A stretch of DNA of 64,000 nucleotides from an uncultured Lactobacillus sp. (GTDB lineage: Bacteria > Bacillota > Bacilli > Lactobacillales > Lactobacillaceae). The notes beneath the pieces were generated by a model. It was not told the origin of the DNA. It did not search any database and saw only the letters and a list, made by a program, of their open reading frames with translations. The position numbers were made by a program, and so were the translations under genes. Position 1 is the first letter of the stretch. Each line of letters begins with the position of its first letter. The DNA lies in the NCBI RefSeq assembly GCF_910589175.1, contig NZ_CAJURR010000005.1:24873-88872 (forward strand), written 5' to 3'. This document shows, one piece after another, positions 35,246 to 43,961 of this stretch.

Positions 35246-35725
35246 ATGTATAACGTTTTTAAAATAGTCAATTGGCTACGTGTTAGAAACAATGCTGATT
35301 TACGTAGTGACGAAAATGCTGAAGAACTAACACAAATGAAGGCAATGAAACTGCTGTATTATATTCAGGCCGCTAGTTTAGTCGTCACTGGTAAAAGAAT
35401 GTTTGATAATGATATTGTCGCTTGGAAATATGGTCCAGTTGTTGAAGAAGTTCATAAAAAGTACATCGGAAAAAGAAGTATAGTTGATCCTGTCGTTCCT
35501 ATTACCGCACAAGACGTTCAAGATTATAGAGATTTACAAAGTGATCCTACAACTTCATCAATTTTAAATAGTATTTATGATACTTACGGTCATAGTTCCG
35601 CATATGATTTGATGAGACAAACACATAGTGAAAAGCCATGGCAAGAAACTGAACAAAGTCATGTAATTAGTGATCAAAAGATAAAGGATTATTATACGGA
35701 TGTCTTCACAGTTTCAGATAAATAG
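35246..35725 (+). CDS. Panacea-domain (DUF4065/SocA-like) antitoxin
   Basis: 159 aa. NVFKIVNWLRVRNN, then QMKAMKLLYYIQAASLV, then IVAWKYGPVVEEVHKKY are the Panacea (SocA/GepA) signature. Panacea proteins are antitoxins paired with diverse toxins. AGGAGG precedes the ATG. Upstream are TTTCACA/TGTGAAA inverted repeats (35112-35135) and TATAAT-like boxes, so the pair probably has its own regulated promoter. The downstream gene overlaps by 26 bases. Confidence 0.85.
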   Translation: MYNVFKIVNWLRVRNNADLRSDENAEELTQMKAMKLLYYIQAASLVVTGKRMFDNDIVAWKYGPVVEEVHKKYIGKRSIVDPVVPITAQDVQDYRDLQSDPTTSSILNSIYDTYGHSSAYDLMRQTHSEKPWQETEQSHVISDQKIKDYYTDVFTVSDK

Positions 35726-36143
35726 TACATATAAACCTAAAAGCTTTAATAAAGTTGCTATAAGTGAACCACCTCAAGAACGATTTGCTTTTAATTTTTC
35801 TTTTCTAACTCCGGACAAACAGTATAATTTGAAAGGGAATCAAGTAGAAAAGAAAACTAGGCTAAAGTTACTTGATAAAATATATTCTTTATCACAAAAG
35901 GATATGATTGATCTTTTAAGTCATGATGATAAATATAATGGTTTAGAAAAGATACCGGAATCTGAAATTAAAAAATTACGAATACATCCTATTTTTAGAA
36001 AAACGAGATATAAAGCATGTGATGATGATTTTTGGGTATTTCAACTTAGCAAGCAAGGCAGAGTAATCGGTAAAAAATATAAAAATATTTTTTATATAAT
36101 GAGTATTGATACAAAATTTAACCAATACAATCATGGATCATAA
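35700..36143 (+). CDS. Putative toxin partner of the Panacea protein
   Basis: 147 aa, basic. The C-terminus (FWVFQLSKQGRVIGKKYKNIFYIMSIDTKFNQY) resembles the beta-sheet core of RelE/HigB-like or related small toxins, but I cannot assign a family. Overlap with the Panacea gene and the terminator right after it define a two-gene unit inserted between RNA region and packaging genes. Toxicity is inferred from context. Confidence 0.65.
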   Translation: MSSQFQINSTYKPKSFNKVAISEPPQERFAFNFSFLTPDKQYNLKGNQVEKKTRLKLLDKIYSLSQKDMIDLLSHDDKYNGLEKIPESEIKKLRIHPIFRKTRYKACDDDFWVFQLSKQGRVIGKKYKNIFYIMSIDTKFNQYNHGS

Positions 36144-36154
36144 ATTGGAATTCA

Positions 36155-36176
36155 AGTCAGCGTAAGCTGGCTTTTT
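36155..36176 (+). terminator. Terminator after the Panacea pair
   Basis: AGTCAGC-GTAA-GCTGGCT (one G-T) followed by TTTTATTTT. Confidence 0.8.
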
Positions 36177-36191
36177 ATTTTGGAGAAAATT

Positions 36192-36332
36192 ATGAGAAGC
36201 TTTTTTCTATTTTTATTGTGGTTTGCTACCATTACATTTTGTTGCTTTAATTCGTTGTCTAAAGTAGATGTCACTCTATTGCTGTTTATACAAATTTTAA
36301 TTGCTATTTTGATTTGGACTGATAAAACATAA
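36192..36332 (+). CDS. Small membrane protein, 46 aa
   Basis: ATG 36192 with TTTGGAGAAAAT upstream. Two hydrophobic helices (SFFLFLLWFATITFCCF and VTLLLFIQILIAILIW). First product of the late transcript after the terminator. Unknown function. Confidence 0.6.
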   Translation: MRSFFLFLLWFATITFCCFNSLSKVDVTLLLFIQILIAILIWTDKT

Positions 36333-36365
36333 AATTGCTACGCGAGTTTATAGCAGAAGAATATT

Positions 36366-36842
36366 ATGAAAGTAGGTGGTAACAATTTGAAAGAACTAAC
36401 ACCAAAACAAAAAAAATTTTGTCAGGAATATTTAAAAGATTTTAATGCGACTAGAGCATACAAAGCTGTTTATAAGATAAAAAATGATAGATCTGCTCAA
36501 CAATCAGGTTCTAGATTGTTGAGTAATGTCAAGGTATCAGAATATCTTAGTAAAATAATGCAGCAAACTAAAGTTAACGATATTCTTGATATTAATGGAG
36601 TTCTGGATAATTTGAGCCAGTTAGCAATTGGAAAACCTAGAGAAAAGGTTTTTAAGCGTATTTCTTATAAAGGGAAAAAGCCTAAAGTTGAATATGATAA
36701 TGTCACAACTGTTACTCCAGAAGATCAGGACCAATTAAAGGCTTTAGAATTACTTGGTAAATACTATAAGATTTTTACTGATAAAGTTGAGACTCAAACC
36801 GATATTACAGTAAATATAGATCCTGGTGATTATGATGGTTAA
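36366..36842 (+). CDS. terS: Terminase small subunit
   Basis: 158 aa from ATG 36366; a TTG at 36387 has the better ribosome-binding sequence (AGGTGG, 7-base spacing) and may be the true start, giving 151 aa. LTPKQKKFCQEYLKDFNATRAYKAVY is the typical N-terminus with HTH of terminase_2 proteins that recognise the packaging site. Overlaps terL. Confidence 0.92.
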   Translation: MKVGGNNLKELTPKQKKFCQEYLKDFNATRAYKAVYKIKNDRSAQQSGSRLLSNVKVSEYLSKIMQQTKVNDILDINGVLDNLSQLAIGKPREKVFKRISYKGKKPKVEYDNVTTVTPEDQDQLKALELLGKYYKIFTDKVETQTDITVNIDPGDYDG

Positions 36843-38103
36843 TATTAAGCTTAATTTTCCACATCCCTCAAAAGTGTTTAATAAACAGATTTTTAACAAC
36901 CTTTTTGATTATTCGCACTTAACAGAAGTTTGGTATGGTGGAGCTTCTAGTGGTAAAAGCCATGGTGTTGTACAGAAAGTTGTACTGAAGTCTCTAAGGC
37001 ATTGGCATGTACCAAGAAAAGTACTGTGGCTTCGTAAAGTTGACAGAACAATCAAAAATTCCATTTTCACTGATGTTACCGAGTGTTTAAGTAGCTGGGA
37101 TATACTCCAGTACTGTCATGTAAATAGATCTGATAAAACAATCGTCCTTCCGAATGGGGCGATTTTTTTATTTCAAGGTATGGATGACCCAGAAAAGATT
37201 AAATCTATTAAGGGCTTGTCTGATGTTGTTATGGAAGAAGCAAGTGAGTTTAATCATAATGACTACACTCAATTAACGTTGCGTTTGCGTGAACCTAAGC
37301 ATAAACAGCGACAAATTTTCTGCATGTTTAATCCAGTTAGCAAGCTTAATTGGACTTATCAGACTTGGTTTGATCCTAGTGCAGATTATGACCGGTCAAG
37401 GGTAGCTATCCATCAATCAACTTACAAGGATAATAAATTTTTAGATGCTGACAACATCAAGACAATTGAGGACTTAAAGAGAACCAATCCTGCTTATTAT
37501 AAGATCTACACACTGGGTGAATTTGCAACATTGGATAAGTTGGTCTTCCCAAGCTTTGAAACAAGACGTTTAAATCCAAGAGATCCAGAATTGATTAATC
37601 TACATGATTACTTTGGATTGGACTATGGGTTTGTTAACGACCCTAGTGCATTTATGCACATCAAATTAGATTTAAAGCGACGTAAGCTTTATGTAATGGA
37701 TGAATTTGTGAAGAGAGGTTTGCTTAATAACCAACTTGCTAAAGTTATTAAGGACATGGGTTTCGCAAAAGAAGTAATAACTGCAGATAGCGCAGAAAAG
37801 AAGTCGATTGCTGAAATGCGTAGAGATGGAATATATCGAATTAGGCCAGCTTTAAAAGGACCTGATTCAATTGTTCAAGGTATTCAGTTTCTGCAGCAAT
37901 TTGACTGGATAGTCGATGATCGTTGCGTTAAGACGATTGAAGAGTTGCAGAATTACACATACGTGCAAGATAAAAAGACCGATGAATACACTAATAGGCC
38001 GATTGATGCATATAACCACTGCATTGATGCTATTCGTTATGCAGTAGAAGAAGAGAATGGTCACGGAAGTACGAAAGCAACGTTACTTAAATCATTCATG
38101 TAG
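36835..38103 (+). CDS. terL: Terminase large subunit (PBSX-type)
   Basis: ATPase/nuclease that packages DNA. Walker A GGASSGKS near residue 35-42, Walker B LSDVVMEEASEF, and nuclease-domain Asp residues in FGLDYGFVNDPSAF and ITADSAEKKSIAEMR. About 422 aa. Starts at 36826 (GTG), 36832 or 36835 (ATG) are all possible; ATG 36835 has the best spacing to GGTG. Overlaps terS. Confidence 0.95.
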   Translation: MVNIKLNFPHPSKVFNKQIFNNLFDYSHLTEVWYGGASSGKSHGVVQKVVLKSLRHWHVPRKVLWLRKVDRTIKNSIFTDVTECLSSWDILQYCHVNRSDKTIVLPNGAIFLFQGMDDPEKIKSIKGLSDVVMEEASEFNHNDYTQLTLRLREPKHKQRQIFCMFNPVSKLNWTYQTWFDPSADYDRSRVAIHQSTYKDNKFLDADNIKTIEDLKRTNPAYYKIYTLGEFATLDKLVFPSFETRRLNPRDPELINLHDYFGLDYGFVNDPSAFMHIKLDLKRRKLYVMDEFVKRGLLNNQLAKVIKDMGFAKEVITADSAEKKSIAEMRRDGIYRIRPALKGPDSIVQGIQFLQQFDWIVDDRCVKTIEELQNYTYVQDKKTDEYTNRPIDAYNHCIDAIRYAVEEENGHGSTKATLLKSFM

Positions 38104-38114
38104 GGAGTGAGATT

Positions 38115-39530
38115 TTGAAAGATATTAATTATGGAAGAGATAAAGTTACTGGAAACAGTAGCTTTATTTTTCCTAAGGGAGAAAAATTAACTAGTAATGA
38201 ACTACTTGGATTTATTGCATACAATGAAACAGTATTGAAACCTAGATATAGAGAAAATATGAAACTTTATTTAGGTAAGCACAATATCTTAACATTACCT
38301 GAAAAAGAGACTGGTGCAGATAATCGGATTGTAGTTAATTCAGCAAAATATGTTGTTGATGTTTATAATGGATATTTCTGCGGTATTGAGCCTAAGCTCT
38401 CACTACTTAATGGCAGTTCAAAAATTGATGAAATAGCCAGATGGAATAGGCAGGAAAACTTTTTTGACACAATTAATGAAATCAGCAAACAATGTGATAT
38501 TTTTGGCCGTTCTATTGCAAGCGTATACCAGGGCGAAGATGCGAGACCGCATTTGATGTATTCTAGCCCTAATCATGCTTTTATCATTTATGACGATACA
38601 GTACAGCGTCAGCCCTTAGCATTTGTTCATTATCAGATTGATAATTCTAACAATTGGACTGATGCTTATGGAGTAATCCAATACGCTGATAAGCTATATC
38701 GTTTTAAAGGATATGATATTGAAGAAGATACTAATGAGGCTGGATATGCAATTAATCCATATGGGTTAGTTCCTGCAGTTGAGTTTTTTGAAAACGAAGA
38801 AAGACAAGGCATTTTTGATTCTATTAAGACTTTAATCAATGCTTTGGATAAAGTAATCAGTCAAAAAGCCAATCAAGTGGAATACTTTGACAATGCTTAT
38901 ATGTATATGTTGGGCTTTGAATTACCAGAAGATGATGAAGGTAATCCTAAGTTTGATTTTAAGAATAATCGTGTATTATATGTTAATCACATTGATCCAG
39001 ATACTAATCCACAAATCGGTTTTATTTCAAAACCGGATGCAGATCAGATGCAAGAGAACCTTATTCAGCATTTAACAGATTTTATTTTTATGATGGCTAT
39101 GGTTCCAAATATTCAAGATAAAAACTTTGCTGGTAATTCTAGCGGTGTAGCCCTGCAATATAAGTTGTTTGCAATGAAGAATAAGGCCGATAGCAAAGAG
39201 CGTAAATTTGATAAATCATTGATGCAACTTTATCGGATTGTACTTGCTACTTTATTTAATAATAAGCAAGATCAAGAGTTATGGAGTGAATTAGATTTCA
39301 AGTTCACTCGTAATCTTCCTGAAGATATGGCTAGTGCAATTGATAATGCTAAGAATGCTGAAGGTATTGTTTCTAAGAAGACACAATTAGGGATGATTCC
39401 AGATATTGATCCAGAATCCGAAATGAAGCAGATTTCAAAAGAAAAAACTGATGCAATTCAGCAAGTTCAAAAATTAAGTTTACCTATTGATGGTTTGAAG
39501 CGTGATGACGATGTTAAGAAAGAGCAGTAA
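38115..39530 (+). CDS. Portal protein (SPP1 gp6-like)
   Basis: 471 aa, start TTG 38115 with AGGGAGTGAG upstream. Forms the dodecameric DNA channel at one capsid vertex. Sequence features typical of phage_portal/SPP1 gp6: NSAKYVVDVYNGYFCG, YGLVPAVEFFENEERQG, and the long C-terminal helix region. Next gene overlaps by about 29 bases. Confidence 0.93.
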   Translation: MKDINYGRDKVTGNSSFIFPKGEKLTSNELLGFIAYNETVLKPRYRENMKLYLGKHNILTLPEKETGADNRIVVNSAKYVVDVYNGYFCGIEPKLSLLNGSSKIDEIARWNRQENFFDTINEISKQCDIFGRSIASVYQGEDARPHLMYSSPNHAFIIYDDTVQRQPLAFVHYQIDNSNNWTDAYGVIQYADKLYRFKGYDIEEDTNEAGYAINPYGLVPAVEFFENEERQGIFDSIKTLINALDKVISQKANQVEYFDNAYMYMLGFELPEDDEGNPKFDFKNNRVLYVNHIDPDTNPQIGFISKPDADQMQENLIQHLTDFIFMMAMVPNIQDKNFAGNSSGVALQYKLFAMKNKADSKERKFDKSLMQLYRIVLATLFNNKQDQELWSELDFKFTRNLPEDMASAIDNAKNAEGIVSKKTQLGMIPDIDPESEMKQISKEKTDAIQQVQKLSLPIDGLKRDDDVKKEQ

Positions 39531-41097
39531 ATATTGGCTTGATCGTCAAGCAATGGAAAAAGAAGCCATTAGAAAGTATATTCAGCAAGATAAAAATGTT
39601 ATTGCTCAGTTAAATAGGCATTATGACGTAATGCTGAATAATATTAATCAACAAATTGCTGCAGAAATATCATCATTAGCAGATCGAAATAATGTAGGCT
39701 TAGAATTAGCTAAGAAACAAGTAACTGATATGGACGTCAAGGCATATTCTGCTAAAGCAAAGCAAATTGTAGAGCAGGCTGCAGTAATGAGAAAAAATGG
39801 CCATCATGTTACTTATAAAGATTATCCAAAAGCGGTTAACCAAGAATTACGTGTTTATAACACTACAATGAGAGTTAATCGTTTAGAATATCTCAGGGCT
39901 AATATTGCTTTAGAAGTTGCTAGAGCAAGTCTAAATGCTGCTTCTATTACTGGGAATACTTTAGTTGATCGATATATTGCTGAAACCAAACGGCAAGCCG
40001 GTATTCTAGGAATTAGCGGAAAAAATGATAGTATGTTGAACAATGCAGCAATTCAGGGCGTTGTTAGTGCAGACGTTAATGGAGCTAATTGGTCAAGCAG
40101 ATTGTGGGCTAATCAAGTAGGATTAAGAGCTAATGTTGAACAAGTTCTTGCTACTGGATTAGCTCATTTTGATGTTAAGAGAATGCAGTCCTTAATGACT
40201 GATACAGTTCATAATTGGCGATATGTTGCTGATAGACTACTGAATACCGAAATATCTAGAGTCCTTTATATGGCGCAATGGGGAAGTATAAAAAAGGCAG
40301 GTTATAGGTTCGTAAAATGGATAAATGAACCTAAAGCCTGCCTTTTATGTTCAGCAATTGGTCGGGAGGATAGTGGTTTCGGTAGTGGAGTATATGAGTA
40401 CGATAAAGTGCCGAGCATTCCTGCCCAAACTCATCCTAATTGTAGATGTGCTATTTCGGCATATTGGGTAGATAGTGAAAGTAATGATGTTAAAGATTTA
40501 GGCAAAAGAAATAGTTCTTCTATAAAAGAAAAAGGTGGAAGTTGGCGATCTGGAACTAATAAAGTAAATTGGAACTATATTAATTCAGAGAAATTTAAGT
40601 CTAAATTTGATCATATAACCAATGATAGAAATTTGAATGCACAAATTAGAAAATATGCAATTGCTATGCTAACCCATAGACAGAATAGCGATAGTGAAGA
40701 TAGTTATATTTTGAATGATAAAGGTGAAATTGTTGCAAAAACATTTGGACCGGATGATAAATTGGAAGTTGGTTTAAGCGAAAAAGCAAGACACCGTATT
40801 AGTCAAGAATATGATCCATATACAATTATCGGAATGCATAATCATCCAACTAATATACCTCCAACTGGGTCTGATTATGCAGCAGCTAATAAAAGAAAGT
40901 ATAACTTCGGTATTGTAGTTACACATGATGGAAGGATATTTAAATATTCAGCTGATAAATTTGCTTATTCATATCTTGTAGACAAGACAATTGAAAACGT
41001 TAGAAGAACTCATTATAATTGGGATGACAATGAAATTTATAAAGAAACTATGCGTAGGTTAAAAGGAAGTGGATTATCGTGTCAAGAAATAAAATAA
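39502..41097 (+). CDS. MuF/SPP1 gp7-like minor head protein with toxin-like C-terminal domain
   Basis: 531 aa (starts possible at 39502, 39505 or 39511). The first ~320 residues are a gp7/MuF head-morphogenesis protein: the MuF domain carries EPKACLLCSAIGRE and THPNCRCAISAY. The family is usually ~300 aa; here ~200 extra residues follow. That extension contains IIGMHNHPTNIPPTGSDYAA (about 442-461), a HxHP...D motif resembling JAB/RadC-type or polymorphic-toxin metal sites. An overlapping small gene follows, the usual place of an immunity gene for MuF toxins. Confidence 0.85.
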   Translation: MMTMLRKSSKYWLDRQAMEKEAIRKYIQQDKNVIAQLNRHYDVMLNNINQQIAAEISSLADRNNVGLELAKKQVTDMDVKAYSAKAKQIVEQAAVMRKNGHHVTYKDYPKAVNQELRVYNTTMRVNRLEYLRANIALEVARASLNAASITGNTLVDRYIAETKRQAGILGISGKNDSMLNNAAIQGVVSADVNGANWSSRLWANQVGLRANVEQVLATGLAHFDVKRMQSLMTDTVHNWRYVADRLLNTEISRVLYMAQWGSIKKAGYRFVKWINEPKACLLCSAIGREDSGFGSGVYEYDKVPSIPAQTHPNCRCAISAYWVDSESNDVKDLGKRNSSSIKEKGGSWRSGTNKVNWNYINSEKFKSKFDHITNDRNLNAQIRKYAIAMLTHRQNSDSEDSYILNDKGEIVAKTFGPDDKLEVGLSEKARHRISQEYDPYTIIGMHNHPTNIPPTGSDYAAANKRKYNFGIVVTHDGRIFKYSADKFAYSYLVDKTIENVRRTHYNWDDNEIYKETMRRLKGSGLSCQEIK

Positions 41098-41282
41098 GAA
41101 AAAAAGAAATAATTGCTTATGAGGAAAAATTATCTAAAGGGCCTTTCACTGACGAAATAAAAACTACTCCTTTTGAAGATAGTTTTTCTAATGAAGAATG
41201 GGAATTCTTTTTAAAGCTGCTAAAAAAGAGAAATGATACGATGCCAGATTCTATTGATCCCGACAAAATATTAGTGGGTTAA
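41079..41282 (+). CDS. Small acidic protein, candidate immunity to the MuF C-terminal domain
   Basis: 67 aa, GTG 41079 overlapping the MuF gene by 19 bases, with AAGGAAG upstream. Middle is acidic (TTPFEDSFSNEEWEFFLKLL). A terminator follows directly, so it belongs with the MuF gene. Immunity role is inferred only from position and size. Confidence 0.6.
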   Translation: MSRNKIRKKEIIAYEEKLSKGPFTDEIKTTPFEDSFSNEEWEFFLKLLKKRNDTMPDSIDPDKILVG

Positions 41283-41302
41283 CAATTTAAATAAATACAT
41301 TC

Positions 41303-41336
41303 AAGACTATTGATCAAGTTCAATGGTCTTTTATTT
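41303..41336 (+). terminator. Terminator inside the head operon
   Basis: AAGACTATTGA pairs with TCAATGGTCTT (one G-T), followed by TTATTTTTG. The scaffold and capsid genes downstream may rely on read-through or another promoter in the following 90 bases. Confidence 0.7.
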
Positions 41337-41426
41337 TTGCCTTTTTCCTTGTGTGCAGGCTCTAAAGAACACCATGAGTTAGTTCCCCGAAACTTTAAAA
41401 CGTGTGTTTAGAAAGGACATTTAACT

Positions 41427-41990
41427 ATGCCAGAAGATGTAAAAGATAATGTTGCTAAGGATACTGAAGAAGGTAAAGCTGCAGCTGCCAATTCAGAAAA
41501 AGCAGATTTCAAAAAGCTTGATGCAGACGAAATTGTTAAACCTTATATTGATCGAATTACTAAGGAACAAGCTAAGAAAAACGATTATAAGTCTAAGTAT
41601 GAAGATGCCTTAAAAGAAATTGATCAGTTAAGGAATAATAATGGTAAATCTGCTAAAGAAATCACTGAAGAAGATGAACGTCAAAAAGAATATGAGCAAT
41701 TAAAAAAGACAAATGCCGAATTAAAAGCTCAGATTGAACGCTCTAATGCCATTAAAGATGTTAACGGCATTTTTAAAAAGGCAGATCTTAATATTGACGA
41801 TAATGTTCTTAATATGGTGGTTAATGATGATGCTAGTATCACTGCTTCTAATGCAAAAGCTATTATCGAATTAGTTAATAAGTCGCGTGAAGAAGGAAGA
41901 AATTCCATTCTTAAAGGTCAAACTCCTAAAGTTGGAGGCGATAAGCTGAAAACTCCAGAAGATGATTTAAAACACGCCCTAGGTTTATAG
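41427..41990 (+). CDS. Capsid scaffolding protein (DUF4355)
   Basis: 187 aa. Acidic start, long coiled coil (about 50-115) and basic C-terminus ending KTPEDDLKHALGL, as in DUF4355 scaffolds. Directs capsid assembly. Precedes the major capsid gene by 16 bases; AGAAAGGAC upstream of ATG. Confidence 0.9.
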   Translation: MPEDVKDNVAKDTEEGKAAAANSEKADFKKLDADEIVKPYIDRITKEQAKKNDYKSKYEDALKEIDQLRNNNGKSAKEITEEDERQKEYEQLKKTNAELKAQIERSNAIKDVNGIFKKADLNIDDNVLNMVVNDDASITASNAKAIIELVNKSREEGRNSILKGQTPKVGGDKLKTPEDDLKHALGL

Positions 41991-42006
41991 AAAGGATTTT
42001 AAAAAT

Positions 42007-42945
42007 ATGCCAGAAACAGGCGTAGAAGCTAAGGGCTTCAATTATGTTACAAAAGACGGAAATTTATTAGATCAAAAGATCACAGCAGGATTATTTACTG
42101 GTGCATTAGGTACTCCAGAAGTTGATTTAGTTAATGGTGGTAGATCTTTTACCTTAAAGACTATTAGCACAAGTGGTTTGCAACCTCATACCCGTGGTAA
42201 GGGTTTTAATTCAGGTACTGTTACTGATGAAAAGACTATTTACACTATGGGACAAGACAGAGACGTCGAGTTCTATCTTGATCGACAAGAGGTGGATGAA
42301 ACTAATCAAGAATTAGCAATGGCTAATATTTCTAATGTATTCATTACTGAGCAAGTTCAACCAGAATTAGACTCTTATCGCTTTTCTAAAATGGCGACTT
42401 CTTTCGATAATATTGATACAAGTGATACAGAAGGAAATTTACTTGCTAAAACTCATAAGGTAGAAGAAACCTTAGATGCAACCAATGCTTACTCACAATT
42501 GAAGACTGGTATTGGTAAAATTCGTAAATATGGCACACAAAACTTAGTAGGTTATGTTTCTAGCGAAGTAATGGACTCTTTAGAACGTTCAAAAGAATTT
42601 ACTAGAAATATTACTAACCAAAATGTAGGCACTACTGCGTTAGAATCTCGTATTACTTCAATTGATGGAGTTCAATTAATTGAAGTATACGAGCCTAATA
42701 GATTTATGACCAAGTATGATTTTAATGATGGTGCTAAACCAACGGAAGATGCCAAAGCAATTAATTTCTTAATCGTTGCGAAACCTTCAATTATTTCAAT
42801 CGTTAAAGAAAATGCGGTCTTTTTATTTGCACCAGGTCAACATACTGACGGTGATGGATATCTATATCAAAATCGTTTATACCATGATTTATTTATTAAG
42901 AAACATAAACGTGATGGTATTTTTGTATCAGTAAAAAAAGCATAG
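42007..42945 (+). CDS. Major capsid protein
   Basis: 312 aa, normal for HK97-fold capsids of this phage group. GFNYVTKDGNLLDQKITAGLF and DREVEFY-type core segments, C-terminal YQNRLYHDLFIKKHKRDGIFVSVKKA. The gene ends in an A7 run followed by GC AT AG and a GC-rich stem; a -1 shift would add 23 residues (see the frameshift site). Confidence 0.92.
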   Translation: MPETGVEAKGFNYVTKDGNLLDQKITAGLFTGALGTPEVDLVNGGRSFTLKTISTSGLQPHTRGKGFNSGTVTDEKTIYTMGQDRDVEFYLDRQEVDETNQELAMANISNVFITEQVQPELDSYRFSKMATSFDNIDTSDTEGNLLAKTHKVEETLDATNAYSQLKTGIGKIRKYGTQNLVGYVSSEVMDSLERSKEFTRNITNQNVGTTALESRITSIDGVQLIEVYEPNRFMTKYDFNDGAKPTEDAKAINFLIVAKPSIISIVKENAVFLFAPGQHTDGDGYLYQNRLYHDLFIKKHKRDGIFVSVKKA

Positions 42946-43010
42946 CCCCGCAAGGTAATAAGCAACCTACTCACGGCGGGGAAGATAAGAAAGAAGATCA
43001 AAATGAATGA
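42933..43010 (+). promoter_or_regulatory. Predicted -1 programmed frameshift site at the capsid gene end
   Basis: Slippery A AAA AAA in frame (42933-42939), six-base spacer, then stem CCCCGC (42946-42951) / GCGGGG (42976-42981), with an inner AGGT/ACCT pairing. After a -1 shift the frame reads S-I-A-P-Q-G-N-K and on to a TGA at 43008-43010, adding 23 hydrophilic residues and overlapping the next start codon at 43003. Confidence 0.65.
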
Positions 43011-43377
43011 TGTATTAGATGACCAGCTTGAAAAGCTTAAAACAGCTCTTCAATTGACTGATACTAAACATGACGATCTTTTAAAGCTGTATCTTGAAGA
43101 TGCTACTGACTTTTTAAAATTAAGGTTATCCATTACTGGCGTAATCCCAACTGAAATGCTTGCTATAGTTCGTGGAGCAGCTGTTAAGAAATTTAATCGT
43201 TTTAAAAATGAAGGTATGGCCAGCTACTCACAAGATGGAGAGTCTATAACTTTTGCTTCCTCTGATTTTGATGAGTGGGAAGATGAAATAAATCAGTGGC
43301 GTAAAGACCATACGGGCATGAATAAAGGAATGTGGGTGAATCCATATGAGATACGACAAAACGGTAGAGCTAATTGA
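43003..43377 (+). CDS. Head-tail connector protein (gp15/gp6-like)
   Basis: 124 aa; LEKLKTALQLTDTKHDDLLKLY and DFLKLRL fit the phage_connect/gp6-like head-tail adaptor family. In frame with the capsid gene beyond its TAG, but has its own ATG. Overlaps the next gene by 32 bases. Confidence 0.85.
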   Translation: MNDVLDDQLEKLKTALQLTDTKHDDLLKLYLEDATDFLKLRLSITGVIPTEMLAIVRGAAVKKFNRFKNEGMASYSQDGESITFASSDFDEWEDEINQWRKDHTGMNKGMWVNPYEIRQNGRAN

Positions 43378-43624
43378 AAAACATCAAACTAATAAAGTTA
43401 GTTCTTATCCAGCTAACATCACTCAGATGGGATTAGATCAAACCATTAATATTTTTGGTGATGCTAAGCAAAGACCTTATGTAGTTAGATTGCCTATTCC
43501 AGTAGACTTTAGAAATGGTTACATTAAATCTAATTCTTTACCTTGGAACTTAGAGGTAACTAGTGCACGAACAACAGATAGAATAACCACATTGATCGGA
43601 GTTGAGTATCATGGCAGATTATAG
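43346..43624 (+). CDS. Head closure / head-tail joining protein
   Basis: 92-aa beta-rich protein at the position of SPP1 gp16-like stopper proteins. Motif support is weak; call rests on gene order. Confidence 0.7.
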   Translation: MRYDKTVELIEKHQTNKVSSYPANITQMGLDQTINIFGDAKQRPYVVRLPIPVDFRNGYIKSNSLPWNLEVTSARTTDRITTLIGVEYHGRL

Positions 43625-43961
43625 TATTTCATGGGATGGATTAGATGCTTTAGATGAAGCATTGGCTAATCAGCAAAATATGAATACTGTTAAAAAGGTT
43701 GTAAAGAAACATACAGCCAATTTAATGACTGCTACTCAACAAGCTGTTCCAGTTGATACGGGGCATTTAAAGCAATCTGCACAGATTCAAATTAGCAGAG
43801 ATGGATTTACTGGTTCTGTTACTTATGGTGGTGGATTAGTAAATTATGCTGCTTATGTTGAATTTGGTACCCGATTTATGGATGCTAGAAAATATGTTGG
43901 TGTGCCATTTATGTCAGAACGGATGAAGTTTATTGATGATTTAAGAGATTTAGCAAAATGA
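43611..43961 (+). CDS. HK97 gp10-family head-tail protein
   Basis: 116 aa from ATG 43611 (GGAG nine bases upstream). KKHTANLMTATQQAVPVDTGHLKQSAQI and NYAAYVEFGT are the gp10 signature (VDTG...YVEFGT). Confidence 0.9.
   Translation: MADYSISWDGLDALDEALANQQNMNTVKKVVKKHTANLMTATQQAVPVDTGHLKQSAQIQISRDGFTGSVTYGGGLVNYAAYVEFGTRFMDARKYVGVPFMSERMKFIDDLRDLAK

Noticed and set aside
42943-43003. Read-through of the capsid TAG joining it in frame to the next gene
   Set aside because: The next gene has its own ATG, and the slippery sequence with stem gives a better -1 explanation with a hydrophilic tail.
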